64,000 nt of DNA from Deroplatys truncata. Lineage: Eukaryota > Arthropoda > Insecta > Mantodea > Mantidae. Position numbers and translations under genes: made by a program. Positions within the stretch are counted from its first letter, which is position 1. The number at the start of each line of letters is the position of its first letter. The stretch lies in assembly GCA_030765065.1 (NCBI GenBank), contig CM060977.1:131320295-131384294 (forward strand), written 5' to 3'. A model generated the notes under the pieces. That model did not search any database. It was not told where the DNA came from and saw nothing but the letters and a program-made list of their open reading frames with translations. This document shows positions 23,726-35,600 of the stretch, piece after piece.

Positions 23726-25440
23726 ATTATTTCCTTTGATTGGATGTTTAAATAAAATAAGATAGTTTAGTGTATTAAATGTTTAAATAAAAGCATTTAT
23801 TTGTTTTACTGCATTTGTGTTGCTAAATAAACTTTCCCATGTTCTTTTTGTTTGTTAATGGATGCCTCGAAATGCACTAGATTTTTTTATTTCTTGTTTT
23901 TGCATGTGATGATTATGAAGCTTTTATCTATTTGTCTTTTACATTAAGTGCATAAGTAAAAGTTAAAGCATTTATTTTCTTTTATTGTTTCATTCAAAAT
24001 TAATCAGGTGCGTTTCGGTTTTACCTGCTTTCATTAAATATTTAGCATTTCGCTGAACCTTCACAAAATACATGTAAATGGTAATTAAACATCACTAGCA
24101 TCGTTTCGGTAATGCAGTAACGCGCATCCTATTTTGCGGTGCACCGACCTTACCCATCAAGCGTAATATTCCCACCTCCTACATGCCCAAAAACGGGCTG
24201 TTGGCAAAAATGTCTGCATTTCAAAGCCTTTTTCTATAAATCTAAGAGAAAACAACACTGTTAATATACCTTTACAGATTAATATCTACATTAATATTAT
24301 AAGGAGGGAATATTTCTGTGTGCATTTTGGGTGTGGTGTGTGTACGTAGGATAATCTCAAAAACCACTCAACCGATTTTGATCATTTTCTCACCATTAAA
24401 AAGCCCTATTCTCTCTTAAGGACATGGTCTCTAAAACACCTTCTAATTTCAGTTCATACGTTACTAAAATATTAGAATGGATATACGAAGCCCTTATACT
24501 TGAATACAATACTCTGCAGTAACAAAAGAACTGCAAAAAAGACTGAATTTTAGTTGAGAATGCCATGAATTAGAAAATAGTTGTTACTTCACAGAAAACG
24601 CATGTAAAACAAAACAAATGCCGGCATAATTAATTCCAAGTAGTATACATATATGTAAATGGTCACGATTTACAGCGGTTACAAATTACGAGAGGTTCTA
24701 AAATGCAACTTTGACATGTTTCCACCATTATGGGATAAGACACTAAAATCTAGTGATATTCGAGTTGTTAGGTTCCATTCAAAACCGGCAACTCCTCCGC
24801 AAATACGCACCTGTTACATGTATTGGAAAGCCTAGTTATATTGTATCTGTTACTTTGGCGCCCTGTTTTTACATTTGTGACCATTTAGTCACAATTGACC
24901 CACTAATTATGTTAATTATATTATTATTATTATTTATACTAGATTAGTTACAGTTATATAGTTTTTTCAATTTTTGTTGTGAGAGTTGTCTGTGTGAGGT
25001 TTTATTTTTAGAGGTAGAAAATCTGCATAAAAGAAAGCCAAGAAATTTAATTGTTTAGTTTCGGTAAGCACGCCGAAATCATATTAAAACGTAACTATTA
25101 CAGTACAGCAATTTGCAGCGTTTAGTAACCTAAGTATGTTATGTGAATTAAGTCCATAGCACGGTTAAGTGATTAACGCTTAAAGTGCATCCAGGTTATA
25201 AATTAATCAGCGATTACGGAGGAGAAGGAAGGTAATGATCAAACTTTTGCAACAAAAAAAGAATATTACACAGCAGTATATATAATATAACAATGACTCA
25301 AAATAATAGCAGAAGACCGAGATAGTACCCGTTTTGTAAATAGGTTGACTGGTTATACAGAATATATCATAACTAATAGCGCAAAATGAAACGGTTGAAA
25401 GGGTTCTAGTAAACATGGGTCCGTAACAAGCCGAGTGCGA
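23726..25440. other. Unassigned AT-rich stretch
   Basis: No gene recognised. At 24345-24390 ATAATCTCAAAAACCACTCA and ACCGATTTTGATCATTTTC recall the internal motif of R2, but in a different context. A (TTA)n run lies at 24915-24937. Confidence 0.4.
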
Positions 25441-25454
25441 GATTTATTATTGCG

Positions 25455-25867
25455 AATGTGCGGTTATGAGCCGCCACTGACGTGAATTGCTTGAGGATGT
25501 TCCCCTTGAGCAACGTCGGAGTATGTGGTACATGTATGATGGAGCACCGGCACATTTTACTGCTAGTGTAAGAAGATCTCTAACGTGGAGATATGGTCCA
25601 AGATAGATAGGTCGAAGAAGGCCTATTCCTTGGCCTCCACGATCACCTGATCTCAATCCTTTGGATTATTTTGTATGGAGTCACCTCAAAAGTGTAGTGT
25701 ATAGCACTCCCGTTGATACCGTTGAAGTACTGGAGCAGAGAATTGTACGTGCTTGTCAAGAACTCCGAGATGATCCGGGGGTGTTTGAAAGAATTCGAAA
25801 CTCACTGCAGAGACGTGTGCAGTATTGCATCCAGTTGCAAGGACGACACCTTGAATACCTCCTTTAG
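25455..25867 (+). pseudogene. Tc1/mariner-type transposase C-terminal relic
   Basis: One frame reads MYDGAPAHFTASVRR (about 25533), then PWPPRSPDLNPLDYFVWSHL (about 25630) and a C-terminal helical region with VEVLEQRIVRACQEL, ending LQGRHLEYLL at 25867. The open part is 25661-25867. DGAPAH and SPDLNPLDYF are the motifs around the last two catalytic acidic residues. The N-terminal half and the terminal repeats are missing. Confidence 0.75.
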
Positions 25868-26049
25868 CAGGGAAGAGTGCAGGGAAACGGTATTACCAAG
25901 AAAACAATATTTACCAACACAGTTTCTGGAGTCCAATAGGAGAATAGGGCCTCTTGGATGTAATGTTAGACGCATATCATAAAATGGGTTCTTTTTTGTC
26001 TAAGATTCGGCAAAGGAGATTAATTGCCTGAGAACGGAAGAGGGGGGCG

Positions 26050-26920
26050 TACGGTACATAAAAGCAAGTTCTTAAGGGTCGGATCACTGTATATGTTTGT
26101 AATATAATTGTAATGCATGCTTATTATTATTAATATTATTTTGTTTTTTCTTCCTTCATTGTCTAAGTATTATAGTATATACTTATGTAAATACAGTGAG
26201 TATATATTTAGTATTATACACACAGTGTTAGATTATAGGGACAAATAAATGAATAAAATTGAAATACTCCGTCCTAGTATACCTAATTTCTTAAACCGGC
26301 ACATGCTTTCCAAATTCTTACATTTATTACAAAACATTCTAATTACATTCCAATACATTTCTTTTTTTTCAGATTACTTATATACTAAAAAATATACATA
26401 AAAAATATAAGCATATAAGTAAGATAAAAATATGAACAAGAAGATAGGAGTAAAATAAAATAAAAGGAAAGAAAGAAATAAACGGCAGGTAAGATTAAGA
26501 AGTAGAATAAAACAGAATATTTTCCAAATATACAACAGAAAAGTTAGGAAGTAAACAAAATGAAACATTAATACTCAACTCAGTCATTTACTAAAATAAT
26601 ATACTACCTTATAACCTATATAATAAATTACTGGTACCCAGCTAACTTCTACCTAATATTCTTAATTAAACCTAAACTTAAACTCCAACTAAGCTATTAA
26701 TCTAAATACGTACCAAAATCGCTGTCTAATTGTCTACTAATCCACTAAAAATTCAAATTTCAACAAAGAAAAACTACAAAATTGTAATTATCTAAGTTCT
26801 AACTATCAATCTACCTTAGCTACTACTCACTTTTATTATAAATTCAAAATATATGAATTTTCACTTTATAAGCTTCAAACTATTTTCATCTACTAATTCA
26901 CTATCATTTAAATTAACATA
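26050..26920. other. Unassigned, very AT-rich stretch
   Basis: A/T-rich with an A-rich plus strand over 26380-26560. No gene or family recognised. Confidence 0.4.
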
Positions 26921-26921
26921 A

Positions 26922-27013
26922 TACATATCTCGATTAACATGAAGCATATGGAGAATAAGCGTTTGTAAAAATAGTTTGTACAAGAGTAGAGAAGGTCATG
27001 CGAGTATAACACC
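26922..27013 (+). repeat. R2 repeat, 3'-end fragment
   Basis: From ATATCTCGATTAACATGAAG to AGAGAAGGTCATGCGAGTAT it matches the last 90 bp of R2. Confidence 0.7.
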
Positions 27014-27239
27014 ACATTTTTTTTCTCGGTGGTCGTAGACTATGCGTCTTTTCCAAAGTGGTTAACTCGGTGGCCTGGGAATCGGGAATCTTCATATTCA
27101 TTAGCTTCACCTTTTTCGTTGTACATGTCTAAGGTCTATGTATTATGTGAAAACTATGTAGGTACCTTTTATGTTATTAAATAACTATGGGACGAAACAG
27201 AAAGAACAAAGGTTTAAAATATCACCTACTGTGAATGCT

Positions 27240-27650
27240 GAGGTGATTTCTCCTCTACCGGATTTCTCTTCCCCTCTTCAAGTTTCGGGTGCACTTCGGG
27301 GTTGTGCAGTGTCAGACAGATGCTTGCTATTTGGAAAGTTTTTCTCGGCCCTGCCAAACGGCGACCTTCTCTAAGCCGCCTCAGGTGGGTCGAATTCTCC
27401 CCGGTTACGCCAGAGGGAAGCCTTCTTTGAGTAGCCCGCCGGTACGACCGCGTCATAAGGCTTGGTATCATTAGGGACCTCTGCGCGTCTCTATTGGCCG
27501 GCCCGACTGCGCCCTATAGCCTGCTGGTCTTCCTTCACATCATACGTTTCTTCTGGAAAGGATCTGCTTTGGGTGAGGTGCGAGATGTCATCTCCGTTCC
27601 CTGTTCATTGACATTGCCGAGTAGCTACAACTTTGCAGAATATTGCTTCA
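27240..27650. other. GC-richer unassigned block
   Basis: This block is clearly richer in G and C than its neighbours and contains short overlapping open frames on both strands (27226-27471, 27289-27474, 27494-27700). None shows a recognisable domain. It may be the remains of a GC-rich retroposon or host sequence. Confidence 0.35.
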
Positions 27651-27651
27651 C

Positions 27652-28452
27652 ATGGAGGCAGTATTTTTTGCACTTAAATGATATCAGTCTGATTATATAA
27701 TATAAAATAATAACAGCCCGCCTAAAAGCAATATGTGTATAATATAATGTAACAGTCATTGTATTATGTATAATAATGTTATGTGAATGTATTAAGTAAT
27801 TCAATAATGTAGGAGCTGTGAGAATAGAGGCTGGAATAATAATGTAATATTTAAAACAGTTTATAAATAGCCAATCAACAACCAGAAAAGCTGAAAGTTA
27901 AATAAAAGTATTCTATTGGAGTAAAATTAGCCAATCAGAGACTTGAAATAGAGAAATTTACAAATTTAAGCGGTAAACGCCAGTACTAGAAGGCAACGTA
28001 CCTGAGCAGTTTGTTCGCTCGGTACGTAACGTACTCAGTGTGAGACATATAAAATTCATTACGGCGAGAATATTATAAAGCTTACTTGTTAAAAAGTGCA
28101 AGTAATTAATAAATAATCTAACAGTTCTCTATATCAGTGAAGTGTTATTTAGTCGTATGAAGGATTAATAAAAGGAGTGAAGTAAAAATTATAATTTGTA
28201 TAAGCCTACATTCTTTAGCCGCATCACCCCCTGCTAAGAGATACATGTTTCTACAAATTAATACTGACGCAGCCGAGGCAAACATAAATATATATAATAT
28301 TTAAAAAAACATTAAAACACAAAGTTGATTTCTAAACGTTGGGGCAAAGGCCACCGGAAAGTAAACTTGGGGCGAAGGCCACCGGAAACTTTGTACCGAC
28401 GTGGGGCAGTTACTTCATCAAGTTTGGCACTCCAGCAGTGGAACTACAATAC
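27652..28452 (+). repeat. R1 interspersed repeat, complete copy
   Basis: Begins near GGAGGCAGTATTTTTTGC and carries TATAAATAGCCAATCA, a second ATTAGCCAATCAGAG, an AATAAA-type site and the GGCGAAGGCCACCGG block. It ends at TTTGGCACTCCAGCAGTGG. The CCAAT and TATA boxes and the primer-site-like end favour an LTR. The copy at 60085-60993 faces it in inverse orientation across 32 kb that includes the palindromic element. Confidence 0.65.
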
Positions 28453-28459
28453 GAAATCT

Positions 28460-29520
28460 CACCATGTTCATAATTTAGAAAGGAGAACCTTTATAAACAC
28501 GTGCAGGTAGTGAAGTAAAACCCAGAAACTAATTTTTAAAAGCAATATTTCTTTCTCCCAATACCTTCCTTATTTCTCCTCTCTAGTGAAAATAACTTTG
28601 TAGATATGGTAATGTACAAATAAATAAGGAGTTTGTTGCGAGTAGAAGGTAACATATAACTAACTCAATTCGCAATAGCAAAAGCAACTACGGGCTTAGT
28701 GCAGCAGCCCATCCATCAGTCCCGCACCCTGCTACATCATCCGCACTCTTCTCAACACTAAATTTCAATTTCTTTGTTTCCTGTACGTGCGGAAGAAAAG
28801 AACTAAGGTCCTTAGAACACATAAATCTTTTGTTTCTTCTCCCTTGCCGCTTGCTTCGGATTCCAAAACAAGGGTCCCGACTTCACTTGTTTACAAGCTG
28901 TTTTCAAGCCAAGTCGAATTTCACTGCAGTAATACCTACAATCTTGCTTTTCATGTATGCGCAAAAGGTTATCCTTGAAAGCATTTTATCATTTCGTATT
29001 GGTGGATGATATATGTATAGTATTTGCAATCCATCAAATTTTCTCAAAAAATACAAATCAAATATCACTGAAACTTCCGCAGCATCGCGGAACATTTTCT
29101 CTGAATAAACTAACAGCATAACTAGCAAACTTTACATCGCATAATATTGAACTTTCTACACACTTTAACCACCGTCTACTATGCAGAGTCACGAAGCTCC
29201 ATATGTAGAGAAAATGCGTCGGTTTGATACTAGCGCTCCTGGTGACTTAACTACTACGACCATCTCAGCAGACGACAAAATATACTTTCCTTATTGTGTA
29301 CTTTTGGAAATAAAACACTTTCCTGAATTATTTAGATATTATACAGCATATTTTATTTAATATTTTAATGAAGATAATAAATTCCATCATAAACATGAAT
29401 ACACGAGAAATAACAGCAATAATAATTATTTTCAGGCGTGTAGGCATAATAACATTTACTGTAACCTGAACGGTTGTCTTCATTTAATAATTAATCCAAC
29501 CACAACTGCGTCATTAATAC
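28460..29520. other. Unassigned stretch
   Basis: No gene or repeat family recognised. AT-rich, with scattered short open frames. Confidence 0.4.
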
Positions 29521-29530
29521 TTATATTGTC

Positions 29531-29660
29531 TGTGGGCCGCATTCGGGAGGTCCCGGGTTCAAATCCCGTGGGCCGACCAATCTGTCTGAGGTTTTTTCGT
29601 GGTTTTCCTCAGTCGCCAAGGTAAATACCGGATTGAGTATTTAATACCACGATCCAAAGT
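29531..29660 (+). repeat. tRNA-derived SINE (GGTTTTTTCGTGGTTTTCC type)
   Basis: Head GGTCCCGGGTTCAAATCCCG is a T-arm/box B. It is followed by GGTTTTTTCGTGGTTTTCC, a block also found at 54723 and, inverted and diverged, near 50000. These copies define one SINE group. Confidence 0.7.
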
Positions 29661-29737
29661 TCCACCTTAAGTCTAAAACAATAGTAAAATGAAAGATACG
29701 TGGTAATAGCGAATGCTATGCCATCTATCTACAGATT

Positions 29738-30123
29738 GGACGGCACCCTAACGCCATCTGCACGGCACAAACCAGAAGATCCCGCTGCCATGCGCTGGGG
29801 TTCTCTGTGGGCACGTGACGAAGCAAGATGGCATTTCCTGGGATGAGACCTAGAGGGCTAACTGCCCGTCTTTCTGTGTGAGGGCGGCGGTTAGACTGGA
29901 CGGCACCCCAATGCCATCTGCACGGCATGAAGCAGGTGGTTACAGGGATGAGGCCTAGAAGGCTAACTGTCCGCCTTTGTATGGGGCCGGCGGTTGGACT
30001 GGACGGCATCCTAATGCCGTCTGTACGGCACGAAGCAGAAGATTCGGTAGCTATGCGCTAGGGTCTCTATGACACGTGACGGAGCGTGTGGTTACAGGGA
30101 TGAAACCTAGAAGGCTAACTGTC
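29738..30123. repeat. Local tandem repeat with GGACGGCACC units
   Basis: Three diverged units start at GATTGGACGGCACCCTAACG (29736), GACTGGACGGCACCCCAATG (29895) and GACTGGACGGCATCCTAATG (29997). Spacing is uneven (about 159 and 102 bp) because of internal deletions. Each unit contains CCTAGAAGGCTAACTG or a close variant. Confidence 0.75.
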
Positions 30124-30204
30124 CATCACATATCGTTCAAAGAGTTATCCACCAACAGATCCGTCGCGATATGACTAAGGAGTTAAAGCGACGTAAAATA
30201 AAAT

Positions 30205-30228
30205 AGAGAGAGAGAGAGAGAGAGAGAA
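30205..30228. repeat. (GA)n microsatellite at element edge
   Basis: A GA dinucleotide run lies directly outside the left target duplication of the palindromic element. Confidence 0.85.
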
Positions 30229-30229
30229 A

Positions 30230-30235
30230 AACGTA
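30230..30235 (+). repeat. 6-bp target-site duplication, left
   Basis: AACGTA, identical to 47523-47528. Six-bp duplications are what Polinton/Maverick integrases generate. Confidence 0.85.
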
Positions 30236-30254
30236 AGTAGGATATATAGAGGAA

Positions 30255-31200
30255 TTCGAGCACAGTTTTTTGCGTTTATATGGGAAAGGATAGGGAAAAC
30301 GAAGGTAGATGCTAGGTTGAGAGAGGCTTCAAGGAGGAAAATGCGTTTATATGGGAGAGATAGGGAATACGAGGACTGACGCTAGGCTAGACAGTGGTAG
30401 GAGGGGAGTGCGCTTTATATGAGACAGATAGGGAATACATGGAGGGTGCTAGGCTAGACAGAGGCTGAGTAATGTATGGTTTATATGAGCGGTATAGGAA
30501 AACGATGAGAGGTGTTAGACTAGACAGGGCTTGAAACGTAGTGCATGGTTTATATGAGAGATATAGGAAAACGAGGAAAGGTGTTAGGCTAGGCAGAAGT
30601 CGAGGAGTAGAGTAAGGTTTAAATGAGAAGTATAGGAAAACGAGGAGAGGTATTAGGTTAGGACAATTGAGTTTGTGTTTATAAGGAGAGACGAGAAAAC
30701 GGAGAGAGATCCTATGCTAGGATAGACAGGTGTTAAAGTTAGGTTAGATAGGAAACCAAGGAGTGATACTCAGCTAGAGGGGGGGGCAGGAGGGAATGAG
30801 CTTTTGAGAGGTAGGGGATACGGGGAGTGGTGTTAGACTAGACAGGGCTTGAAACGTAGGGCATGGTTTATATGTATGAGAAGTATAGGGACAGGAAGAG
30901 GGGTGCTAGGCTAGACAGAGGTTGAGGAGTAGAGTATAGTTTATATGAGAGGTATAGGAAAACGAGGAGAGGAGTTAGACTAGACAGAGGTCGAGGAGCA
31001 GAGTATGGTTTATGTGAGAGTCATAGGTAAACGAGAGAGGCGTTAGGCTAGACAGAGCTAGAGGAGTAGAGTATGGTTTATATGAGAGGTATAGGAACAG
31101 GAGGAGAGGTGTTAGGCTAGACAGGTAGTGTAGCAGTAGGAATATGGACTTATATACAGGAGAGATAGGGAATAGGAGGTGCTAGACTTCAAAGCGACTT
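30255..31200. repeat. About 67-bp subterminal tandem array, left
   Basis: Units contain TTTATATGAGAGGTATAGGA, AACGAGGAGAGG and GTTAGGCTAGACAG, repeated about 14 times with length variation. Mirrored at 46558-47503. Confidence 0.9.
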
Positions 31201-31253
31201 TAGACGTGAACATAGAGGTCAATGTTCTAGACATGCCATTCACGTAACCTATT

Positions 31254-31556
31254 CAGGGAAAAGGTGACTCGTTCAGGGGAAAAAGGTGACTGCTCAGGGA
31301 AAAAGGAGGCCCACAAAGGGAAAAAGTTGACTAGCAAAGGGAAAAACGTAACCAGCAAAGGGAAAAAGGCGACCAGCAAAGGGAAAAATGTGACCAGCAA
31401 AGGGAAAAAGGTGACCAGCAAAGGGAAAAAGGCGACATGCAACGGGAAAAAGGTGACCAGTAAAGGGAAAAATGTCACCAGCAAAGGGAAAAAGGCGACC
31501 ACCAAAGGGAAAAAGGTGAGCCATAAAGGGAAAAAGGTGACCTGCAACGGGAAAAG
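31254..31556. repeat. 21-bp tandem array, left
   Basis: About 14 units of AAAGGGAAAAAGGTGACCAG plus one base. Because 21 is a multiple of three and the unit lacks stops in several frames, long but meaningless open frames arise on both strands. Mirrored at 46201-46503. Confidence 0.9.
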
Positions 31557-31574
31557 CTAACCCACTAACACTAA

Positions 31575-32280
31575 CAGGTAAGTAATTCAGGTAGTATTGC
31601 AAGAGGCTGACTGGATCATAGCAGTGTATGATTTCACAGGTAATTCAGCTAGTATCGTATGCATTTAGGCTAATTCGTCTAGTAACACAGGATAGATTCC
31701 AGATGCTAACTGCATCATGGCTCTGCATGATTTCACAGATAATTTAGCTAGTATCGTAGGTATTTAGGCTAATTCAGCTAGTATCACAAGAGGATAGATT
31801 CTAGGGTTGGGTATAGCATAGTTTTATATTTCAAGGTAATTCAGAGGGTATCGTAGGTATTTAGGATAATTCCAGTAACATAGCTGTTTAGAGTAATTAA
31901 GCAAGCAAGGGTAGGTTACAGGGGTTGGTTATAACCTAGCTTCGTATTTCACAGATAGTTCAGGTAATATCATAAGTATTTGGATAATCAGCATAGTTTC
32001 ACAGATGCTCGTAATAATTTCGATCAGAGATTTGTATCACGGCTATTTAAGGTAAATGCAGCTGATTCAGGTTGTATCAATGGTATTTGAGTCATTTTAA
32101 TAGGCAATTCTGATAGTATCACAGGTGATCGTACTAATTTAGAGCAGGAATTCGTATCTGAGCTATTTAATGTAATTTCACACGATTCGGGTAGTATCAC
32201 AGGTATTTAAGTCATTTTAACAGGCAATTCAACTAGTATCACAGGTACTCATGGTAATATAGAGAGTAATTCGATTATAA
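31575..32280. repeat. About 30-bp degenerate tandem array, left
   Basis: Recurring TAATTCAGCTAGTATC and CACAGGTATTTAGGC segments make irregular 30-35-bp units. Mirrored, and expanded, at 44185-46182. Confidence 0.8.
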
Positions 32281-32425
32281 AACTTTTCTCATCCAACGCT
32301 ACAACAATTTATATACTTTTTTCTAAATCTTACAAATTGTTATATGTTAAACAGTTATTGTACGATGCGGAGAGGGATAAACTGCATATTGGTTCACAAA
32401 TTGAAAAGCTTTACGTCAACATACC

Positions 32426-32431
32426 TTTATT
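32426..32431 (-). terminator. Poly(A) signal of left polymerase gene
   Basis: AATAAA on the minus strand, about 200 bp after the stop codon. It is the mirror of 44020-44025. Confidence 0.6.
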
Positions 32432-32634
32432 TTAGTTCGTTATAGATGTCTCTCCCCTTTTATCTAGGCTTGAGACTAGCACTAGGATTGCTCCTAATGG
32501 CAGGGTTACCACCTTCCCTTCCATCTTCTTCTTTCTTCATCAGGCGTCAGCTATCTGCATATACAGCACACAGATACCTTCTGTTTTAAGATTGTAGACT
32601 CACTAGAAAATCTTTATCTTTAACTTACATTCTT

Positions 32635-35600
32635 TTAAGCACTGTTTGTAATGGCGTAATGTCCATACGCATATGTTGTTATCCCGTCCTCAGCAATAAT
32701 TCTTTTATCATCAAACGGAGTCAATGCAATTTTATTCACTTGTACTGTAGCAAGGGCATGCTTTCGTGATAGGATCAGATTCATAGGTGTTCTGATGATT
32801 TCACTGGTTTTAAGACAGTCTGTATAGCTGTCAAACGAAATGTACTGCTTAATAGCGCTACGTTTTATACCTTTAATCTTTTTTATCATTGACCCTTGAA
32901 TATCTAAGGCATACATCTTAGGACGTAGTCCAACAAAGCGTAGGATGATTTTGCTATTAGCCTCATCTTTAAATTTTCCCAATACCTTCTTGTTCTGAGT
33001 AGAGTAACATATATGGTTGGCAGGGTAATCAGCTGTATCGAGATGCTCAAGAAAACGTAGCTTGTCCTGGTACACATCTTCAGTTGTTACACGATGAATG
33101 AACGAATCAGTGTCCATATACATAAGCTTCAGGTTTTCAGCTCCATAATAAGGCAACAAAACGTCGTAATGATAGTTATACATTAATGTCTTGGAGATGT
33201 CCAACACACTCATACCAATGTATATAGGCTTGTTGAATACAATCTGACGAGAGGCCATATGTACAGCAGCTAGATTATCAGCATATATCGTCCTGTCGAT
33301 AAACGTAGGCTTGGCGATCAGCTTCTCTAGAGTTTTTTCATTGGTCGCCAGTCGTATATCCATACGGTTACGCAGGTTCTCCATAGTTTTTCCAAACATA
33401 GCGTTGTTAAAGAGCTTGTAGAGATCCTTCTCGAAATCATTTGCAGCTTGTTGTCGTAGCCTGTTGTTAAATTCCACATAAGGTTTCAACCACTGAGACT
33501 GTCGGAATTGTAGCACACGATGGATTTTTGTTAGTCGTAGTCCATGACTAAGAGCTTGCTTCAAAGCCATGTAATGCACTACATACTTCTTTCGAGGTCC
33601 AAGATGAGGTATCAGTTTCTTTGTAGATGATTCCAATGGTTTCATACACTCTGGCAGGAAAGGTAGATCGTTGTGTAGATCGTGAAGTTCTGCAGGATAC
33701 TCGATGTCGACTTCTAATATGTACCCATGAGGATCATCTTCTTGTAGTGTTTCTAAGTTGATTTCTTCAGGTGACACCCACTGAAATCCACCAAAAGGAA
33801 GGGCGTGACACATTGTCCACCCATATTGGTTATTTGCGTCCTCGTATGTGATAAATTGGGTTGGTCTCGTCGGATCAAACTTCTCCATATAAGTGTTATT
33901 AGCCTCAGCATACCGATGAGAAACTTGGCATAAACCTCCTCTTATACCTGATTCCACCATGAGTAGTTGATCATAATCTTGTAACAGCTCTAACTTAATT
34001 CCAGCATACAGTAACATAGCGTCCCATGTTAGACCTGGAGAGGTAAAATAATGGGCGGGATCGACTTTGTGTGTTTTAAGGGTTTGCTCTCTGAACGTCT
34101 CAAAGACGTCAGCTAGAAGAAGTACATCCGAAGTTAAGTAGAGATCGCTGTACTCTCCCAGGTTTCTCACATTAAACAGCTCCCATACATTTCTAGCATG
34201 ATCGTAGTCAGCATCAGTAATTTCTTCTTCATTTAATCTATTGTAGAAGGAGTCCTTAGGAGGCAAGCAGGTCTCGTTCAGGGCATCCCATGACGTAACA
34301 AAATCATATGGAAATACACCCTTACGGGTCATCAACTTCAATTTGTCTTCTCCAAAGTACTTTAGCGTTTCAGGATACGAGGTTAGATTTTTTACCAACT
34401 TATCCAAGCTTGTACTGAGGAATCGGAAGCTATCCACAAATCGAAGCTTTATATCTCCTACATACTTGGTGAATGAGATATAGCTTTCTTCAGAGTTAGG
34501 AATTACCTCCACACGTTCACTTGTACAACCCAGCTCCTTAACAATGAAATGAGAGTCATATCCGCTAAGGTTATGCATGAAGACTGGTATATATTTAGGT
34601 GTTTTGCAGGCTAAATTACATTCATTATGAAGACTTCCACGATATTCACCGCTGATGTGATCATGGTCGCGTACTTTATAGTTCTCTTCTGTAAAGGGTT
34701 TTCTACACAAGTAGCATGTCGTAGAAGACTCGAAATCCTTTTGCTGTTGATCCGTAAGTTTCAGAGGCTTAGCAGATTTGTATATATTACCAATCATTTT
34801 TGCAAGAGATGTCAGGTACAGCATAAACTTCTGAGCAGCATCAGCACCACGATACACATAGGGATGCTTAGGAAGATCAGTTTCGAGATGTTCAACACTG
34901 GATGTAGGTTTCACGTAAACACAGAAGCTCATTGGTGTGTGCTCTTGATAAGGTGTTGTATAGGAAGTTTCAGGATTGGGTGTACACGTATGGCATGGAG
35001 TGAGAATACTCTCAAAATCAGCATAGATGACATAAGGTACTTTCAGCATCCTCTCAACATTTTTAAACTGTGCAATTGCTTTCTCCTTGCTAGGCATAAC
35101 AACCCTTGCAACACCATGTTGAATACAGACGGCTGCATGTTCTTGTAGTTTTTCCAGTCCACTTCGTCCATATCGATTATCAAAATGTGTAAAACAGCGC
35201 TTGCAGGTATAAACACGTTCATTACATTTAGTTTTCTGGCGTCGAACGAGCTTCTCAAAATTCCTTATATACACGTAGTGATGTTTTCCACTGCTATCAT
35301 TCAATAGTAGCAGGTCGCGATGTTCAGGTAGTTCAATATCAGCAACCTTTATCGGATACACTTCATGCTTCTCATCCAGCCCGAAAACGTTAATAGACAT
35401 ATTGTTAAGCTTCTCAAATTTAGGTATTTGGGAAAGTGGAGTAGGGTAGGAAACACAGCTGAAGTCATACTTGTCTTGAAGTTGTTTGTATTTGTTCACA
35501 CGCTGTGCATTCTTCCCTATGAATTTAGCTAATACAGAGTACATGAAACATTTCTCGTCGGTAAAGTTCTGAATGTTTATACACGCTTCTTTAGCTCCGA

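Noticed and set aside
31227..31602. Long open frames on both strands with Lys-rich or Phe/Pro/Leu-rich heptads (mirrored at 46155-46530)
   Set aside because: They are produced by a 21-bp unit without stops. Both strands are open, which is expected of a repeat and not of a gene.
34627..35148. 173-residue frame opposite the polymerase gene (mirrored at 41303-41824)
   Set aside because: Antisense shadow of the polymerase coding sequence, no domain of its own.
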